NCBI GenBank assembly: GCA_964023205.1
Contig: OZ026842.1
Location: 37,773,501 to 37,837,500 of the forward strand
Source of the DNA: Lutraria lutraria
Taxonomy: Eukaryota > Mollusca > Bivalvia > Venerida > Mactridae
Direction: 5' to 3'
Length of the DNA stretch: 64,000 bases
Shown here piece by piece: positions 61,801 to 64,000 of this stretch. Position numbers and translations under genes: made by a program. The notes under the pieces were generated by a model. It made no database searches, had not been told where the DNA came from, and worked only from the letters and a program-made list of their open reading frames with translations. Position 1 is the stretch's first letter; each line of letters opens with the position of its first letter.

Positions 61801-62068
61801 GATACATACCGTTTTATACATTCATGTGTTTTTAAAATATGAATTGTATATGAATATGAATTTTATATGCCTTCTTTATTCATAAATGCAAATTCATAAA
61901 TATTTCATAATCTTAATTATTATTAGCAGTGCAAAGTTTAATCTAATTAAATCTTTACTCATTACATTTTATTCATTTTAGGTCATGGATCGCCTTGGTT
62001 TTACTGGAACGATTAAAGAATTCTTTGAGTCTCTTATGAATGATTCAAGATTCATCATCGAATCTCAA
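52855..62068 (+). CDS. Secreted DUF885-family protein, 5' nine exons (3' end outside window)
   Basis: DUF885 (PF05960) is common in bacteria and of mostly undefined function; I recall it being linked to the MA metallopeptidase clan, with the candidate metal site in the C-terminal half, which is not in this window. Exons: 52855-52891, 55834-56000, 56484-56614, 57001-57133, 58063-58131, 59569-59681, 60019-60100, 61349-61516, 61982-62068; all GT..AG, phases compatible, 329 residues. Residues 1-20 form a signal peptide (MHYLIVITIVLSVAG..). Family motifs in order: FHELIGRYWNWRLQDAPEFA (N-terminal PEFAT box), VDDLIARLNVSIATGTT, YLPNTRSGFGVSSFPDGENY, then YYKACLKWHLGIDITPEDVH and HQKGLEEVNRISGQM, VMDRLGFTGTIKEFFESL. 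Several N-glycosylation sequons fit secretion. The next exon was not found before 64,000, so the gene is cut by the edge. It has many introns and is therefore native, not a bacterial contaminant. Confidence 0.88.
53711..53810. repeat. 50 bp tandem duplication
   Basis: CATGAAACTACTAGTAGGCC then TATATATAGAGAATAATAGG then TTAGTGTC occurs at 53,711 and 53,761. The copies are identical over 48 bp and differ only in the next base (AT against GT). The second copy runs directly into the 31 bp inverted repeat. Confidence 0.95.
53786..54335. mobile_element. Composite inverted-repeat element (TIR about 31 bp, right end duplicated)
   Basis: The left arm 53,786-53,816 (ATAGAGAATAATAGGTTAGT then GTCGTGGATGA) is a perfect inverted repeat of 53,853-53,883, with a 36 nt loop. 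A second, identical right end lies at 54,265-54,335, sharing 71 bp exactly with 53,816-53,886. The simplest reading is a DNA element of about 550 bp whose right terminus was copied near its left terminus. Between them are two CACGTG sites (53,960-54,000), a TGACGTCA (54,160-54,167) and several CCAGATAA/CCGGATAA words. No ORF. No certain target duplication. Confidence 0.75.
54441..54700 (+). mobile_element. tRNA-derived SINE in DUF885 intron 1
   Basis: The B-box half of a tRNA-like head (CAAGTGATCCGGGTTCGATC) is followed by GTTGCTAGCTCCTTGTTGAA, GGTTAGTACTGGTTGAAATA, CCGTCCAGGAAAACTTGTAA and ATACCGTTGAAAAACGGCGG. The A-box half is missing or diverged. Confidence 0.7.
57349..57519 (+). mobile_element. 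SINE in DUF885 intron 4
   Basis: TTTAGTGCGCTGGACTTGAA then ACCCGGCGAGCCGG is a degraded tRNA-like head. GTTGGATAAAAATGGTCCAG, GTATAGGACTAAAACATCG and GTTAAAACGGCGTTAACCCC then ACAGAAACGAAAC form the body and tail, matching the tail style of the SINE at 62,255. Confidence 0.65.
58240..58376 (-). mobile_element. Pogo/Tigger-like MITE, copy 4 (inverted, internally shortened)
   Basis: GTTGTGCAACCTCTTCAGAG at one end and CCAAGGTTGCACTG at the other are inverted. TTCTACAACCAGCATGACTT and ACGATTTAACTATAAAATGT are minus-strand versions of the interior of the copy at 58,787. Confidence 0.6.
58787..58964 (+). mobile_element. Pogo/Tigger-like MITE, copy 3
   Basis: CAGTGCAACCTCTTCAAAGC at the left after TA and TCGCTCTGGAGAGGTTGTTT at the right are inverted relatives. 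The interior matches copies 1 and 2. Lies in intron 5, about 410 bp from the inverted copy at 58,240. Confidence 0.7.
59077..59393. mobile_element. MITE with imperfect inverted ends and a poly-C tract
   Basis: The left end GACCCCGCTCTATCAACGGA is mirrored by TTTATAGAACGGGGCCC at the right. Inside, CTTACGCTTCAAACGTAATT and AGTTACGCTTCCGACTTTTC also mirror each other. A poly-C run (about 14 C) occupies 59,247-59,260. Lies in DUF885 intron 5. Confidence 0.55.
60327..60458. repeat. Three degenerate ~45 bp tandem units in DUF885 intron 7
   Basis: GGTATACCCGTCACGTAGAC, GGTATACCCGTCATTTGGCA and ATGCCATGTCTGTCAAGGTG start three units (about 60,327, 60,372 and 60,412), each ending near GAGATTTGTG or GAGATTCGTG. 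Confidence 0.6.
61121..61204. repeat. 84 bp stem-loop with perfect 16 bp arms
   Basis: AAATATCACATCCCAC (61,121-61,136) and GTGGGATGTGATATTT (61,189-61,204) are exact reverse complements separated by 52 nt. It lies in DUF885 intron 7, 145 bp before the exon at 61,349. It could be a very short MITE or an RNA hairpin. Confidence 0.85.
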
Positions 62069-62217
62069 GTAAGAAAAAAAACTGAACTTTTTATATATTG
62101 TAGCTTGATATGATTAATTTCAGATCAGTTTCATAACACAAAAAATATATGATAAAGTTTGGTATTATTTTGCCAACATGGGAATGTCGGGCTCATCTCT
62201 GTGATCGAATATGCTTC

Positions 62218-62241
62218 GGGGGCGGGGGCGGGGACGGGGGC
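62218..62241 (+). other. G-quadruplex-prone tract
   Basis: Four G-runs of four or more with one- to two-base loops: CGGGGGCGGGGGCGGGGACG then GGGGG. It is strikingly GC-rich in AT-rich DNA and lies 150 bp after the exon 9 donor of the DUF885 gene on the transcribed-sense strand. Confidence 0.75.
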
Positions 62242-62254
62242 GAGGACTCTTTAG

Positions 62255-62496
62255 TCAAGTCAAGTGGATTTGATATTTGACTAGTTATTGTTTGCGCCTG
62301 ATCACTGTAAGTTTGAATCCCGTCTGGAAACAAATTTTACATATGAGGGAGCTATATATATATCCAGCTAGCATGCGGAGGATCGGTAACTCTACCTAGG
62401 TGTCTTCTTCTATCGTTAAAGCTTGAAAAGGCAACAATTAATATGAACCTGTCTGTTGTGGTGGCGTTAAACCCCAGACAAACAAACAACAACAGC
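62255..62496 (+). mobile_element. tRNA-derived SINE with intact 3' tail
   Basis: CACTGTAAGTTTGAATCCCG is the B-box part of the head. CCAGCTAGCATGCGGAGGAT, CGGTAACTCTACCTAGGTGT and GTTAAAGCTTGAAAAGGCAA form the body, and GTGGCGTTAAACCCCAGACA then AACAAACAACAACA the tail. This is the best-preserved 3' end of its family in the window. Confidence 0.8.
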
Positions 62497-63263
62497 CAAT
62501 GATGGTGTTTATGTTCTCACCTATAGCAATAATGACACCGTTTATTTCTACTGATGGGTGTTCAGTCGAATCATAACAGCCTAGAAATATATTCTCCTGT
62601 TTGAGCATTCTCATACAAAAAAAAAATACAAAAATAATTTGTGCAAACACATATCATAAATTTATCTCACCATCTAACTATGTAACATTGTATTGTACAA
62701 TATTATTGTTTAAACTAATAAACTTCAAAATCTTCGCGCGACAACCGGCCACATTATCCGGTGTGCGGTTGCAGCCAGTGACGTAATGGCTGTTCTATTA
62801 ATAGCTATCGATTTCCACTCCGGTGAATACTGTTCAGACGATAAAAATGTATCCACAATTATTATTCTCACCTGTACAATTCATACGTAGTATAGAGTGA
62901 AACAGTGAACAGTGAAAATATGTGTGTTTGTTGAAATTGTTGATTAATAATGTTTATCAGATGGGGGAATTATTATTCAAAATGGATTATGTTCGTGTTA
63001 CTGTACGGCCTAGTCGTTATGTTCGTGCAAAAAGTACGGTACAATTTTCATTTATTATCAATGTTCGCTTGTTTGAGTGATTAAAACATGACTAACTGTT
63101 AATGTTGTTAATATGGCGAACGGATAAACGTTTAAATATCTGTGTCAAATTGCACATGATGGTATAATGGTAAATTCTACAATGAAACAAATTTGCTAGA
63201 ATCTATCACTAAGTTTTGCTAGGCTGTTGGACAGAATTATTTTTAGGCAAAAATCTAACTTAT

Positions 63264-63440
63264 ATACTACATGTAATAACATACATACATCATGTATTAT
63301 ACATGTTCTATACTACACGTAAAACATACAGACACTATGTATTTATAATATATACACTGTACGTAAAAACAAACTAACATCGTGTATTATTATACTATAG
63401 TACACGAAAAAACGTACAGACACCATGTGTACTATACGTA
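63264..63440. repeat. Degenerate ~42-46 bp minisatellite
   Basis: Four diverged units beginning TATACTACATGTAATAACAT (about 63,264), TATACTACACGTAAAACATA (about 63,310), TACACTGTACGTAAAAACAA (about 63,352) and TACTATAGTACACGAAAAAA (about 63,392). Each contains ACATACAGACACCATGTATT-like text. Confidence 0.65.
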
Positions 63441-64000
63441 ATGTTTCACCTTCATAAAGTATTATACAGGTAGATCTGTATACATATACTCATCGTGTAA
63501 ATAGTTTAAAACATGTTCCATTTTATTTCAATAATGATAAAGTATAGATAAAGATTAAACATCAGGCACACAGTATTTAACATGCTTTTATTACCTTGTA
63601 TATAATAATATTCTAAAAAAAATTATTGGACAAATATAAAAAAGACAAATATGCATGTATACCATTACCACTATCAGCACGTATCAGATAGGGGTTTTCT
63701 TGTGGAAGGGGCTGAAGATGATTCGGTCTGAACGTAAATAAAATCAACTAGTAATCAATTGATGGTATTCAAATTGGTAGCTGCATATGAACACTACTTA
63801 CCAGTTATATAGTTAGAAACATCTGAAAGCATTATTGTTATCTGTTATTCTATTTAGACTATGGGGCACCAATACCCCCCCTCCCCCCCCCCCCGGAGGC
63901 ATTTTTCTACAGTATGTTTTTCTGAAAGTGTATGAAAAGACCTACCAAATCCCAGTGTCTACCATCTGGATGTTGGGGCTTTACTCCGTTACCGCCATTT

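Larger units (their letters stand above)
62069..64000 (+). other. DUF885 intron 9 or flank, no further exon found
   Basis: After the donor at 62,069 no segment continuing the DUF885 motifs was found up to the window end, so the next exon is probably outside. The stretch holds a G-rich tract, a SINE and a degenerate minisatellite, listed separately, and a mixed poly-C run at about 63,873-63,893. Confidence 0.5.

Overview
The window is animal (metazoan) nuclear DNA, AT-rich and repeat-dense, most likely from a bivalve mollusc. It holds two intron-rich plus-strand genes with consensus GT/AG junctions. The interspersed repeats resemble those I associate with bivalve genomes: tRNA-derived SINEs with tails like GGCGTTAAACCCCA(GA)CAAACAAACA, a Pearl/Helitron-like element built around a core of ~155 bp tandem repeats, and many short MITEs. 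The bivalve assignment rests on these repeat styles and is an inference.

Layout. 1-17,365 is one satellite array of about 55 head-to-tail ~310 bp monomers. It contains nested block duplications and one inserted 334 bp MITE at 6,443-6,776. 17,366-18,065 is the decayed array edge. 18,066-24,580 is non-coding and includes a 27 bp minisatellite and a 3.1 kb minisatellite of 19 bp units (20,290-23,430). 24,583-24,745 may be a single minus-strand coding exon of an unidentified gene. 24,750-34,450 shows no convincing gene; it carries SINEs, a pogo-like MITE, a Pearl-like element and a striking 19-copy hairpin minisatellite (32,296-32,874).

34,453-44,588 is a complete 11-exon orthologue of WRAP53 (TCAB1/WDR79), the WD40 protein that delivers telomerase RNA and scaRNAs to Cajal bodies. 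I predict 706 aa, with an unusually long acidic N-terminal exon. 44,589-52,850 is its 3' flank plus intergenic DNA with MITEs and a SINE. 52,855-62,068 holds the first nine coding exons (329 residues) of a secreted DUF885-family protein whose 3' end lies beyond the window. 62,069-64,000 is intron or flank with a SINE, a G-quadruplex-prone tract and a degenerate minisatellite.

The two genes have no evident functional link. I see no bacterial-style operon, CRISPR array, rRNA or free-standing tRNA gene. The most notable structures are the higher-order organisation of the satellite, a 1.28 kb intronic element with clean 15 bp terminal inverted repeats and 6 bp target duplications in WRAP53, a composite inverted-repeat element in the DUF885 gene's first intron, and the hairpin minisatellite.
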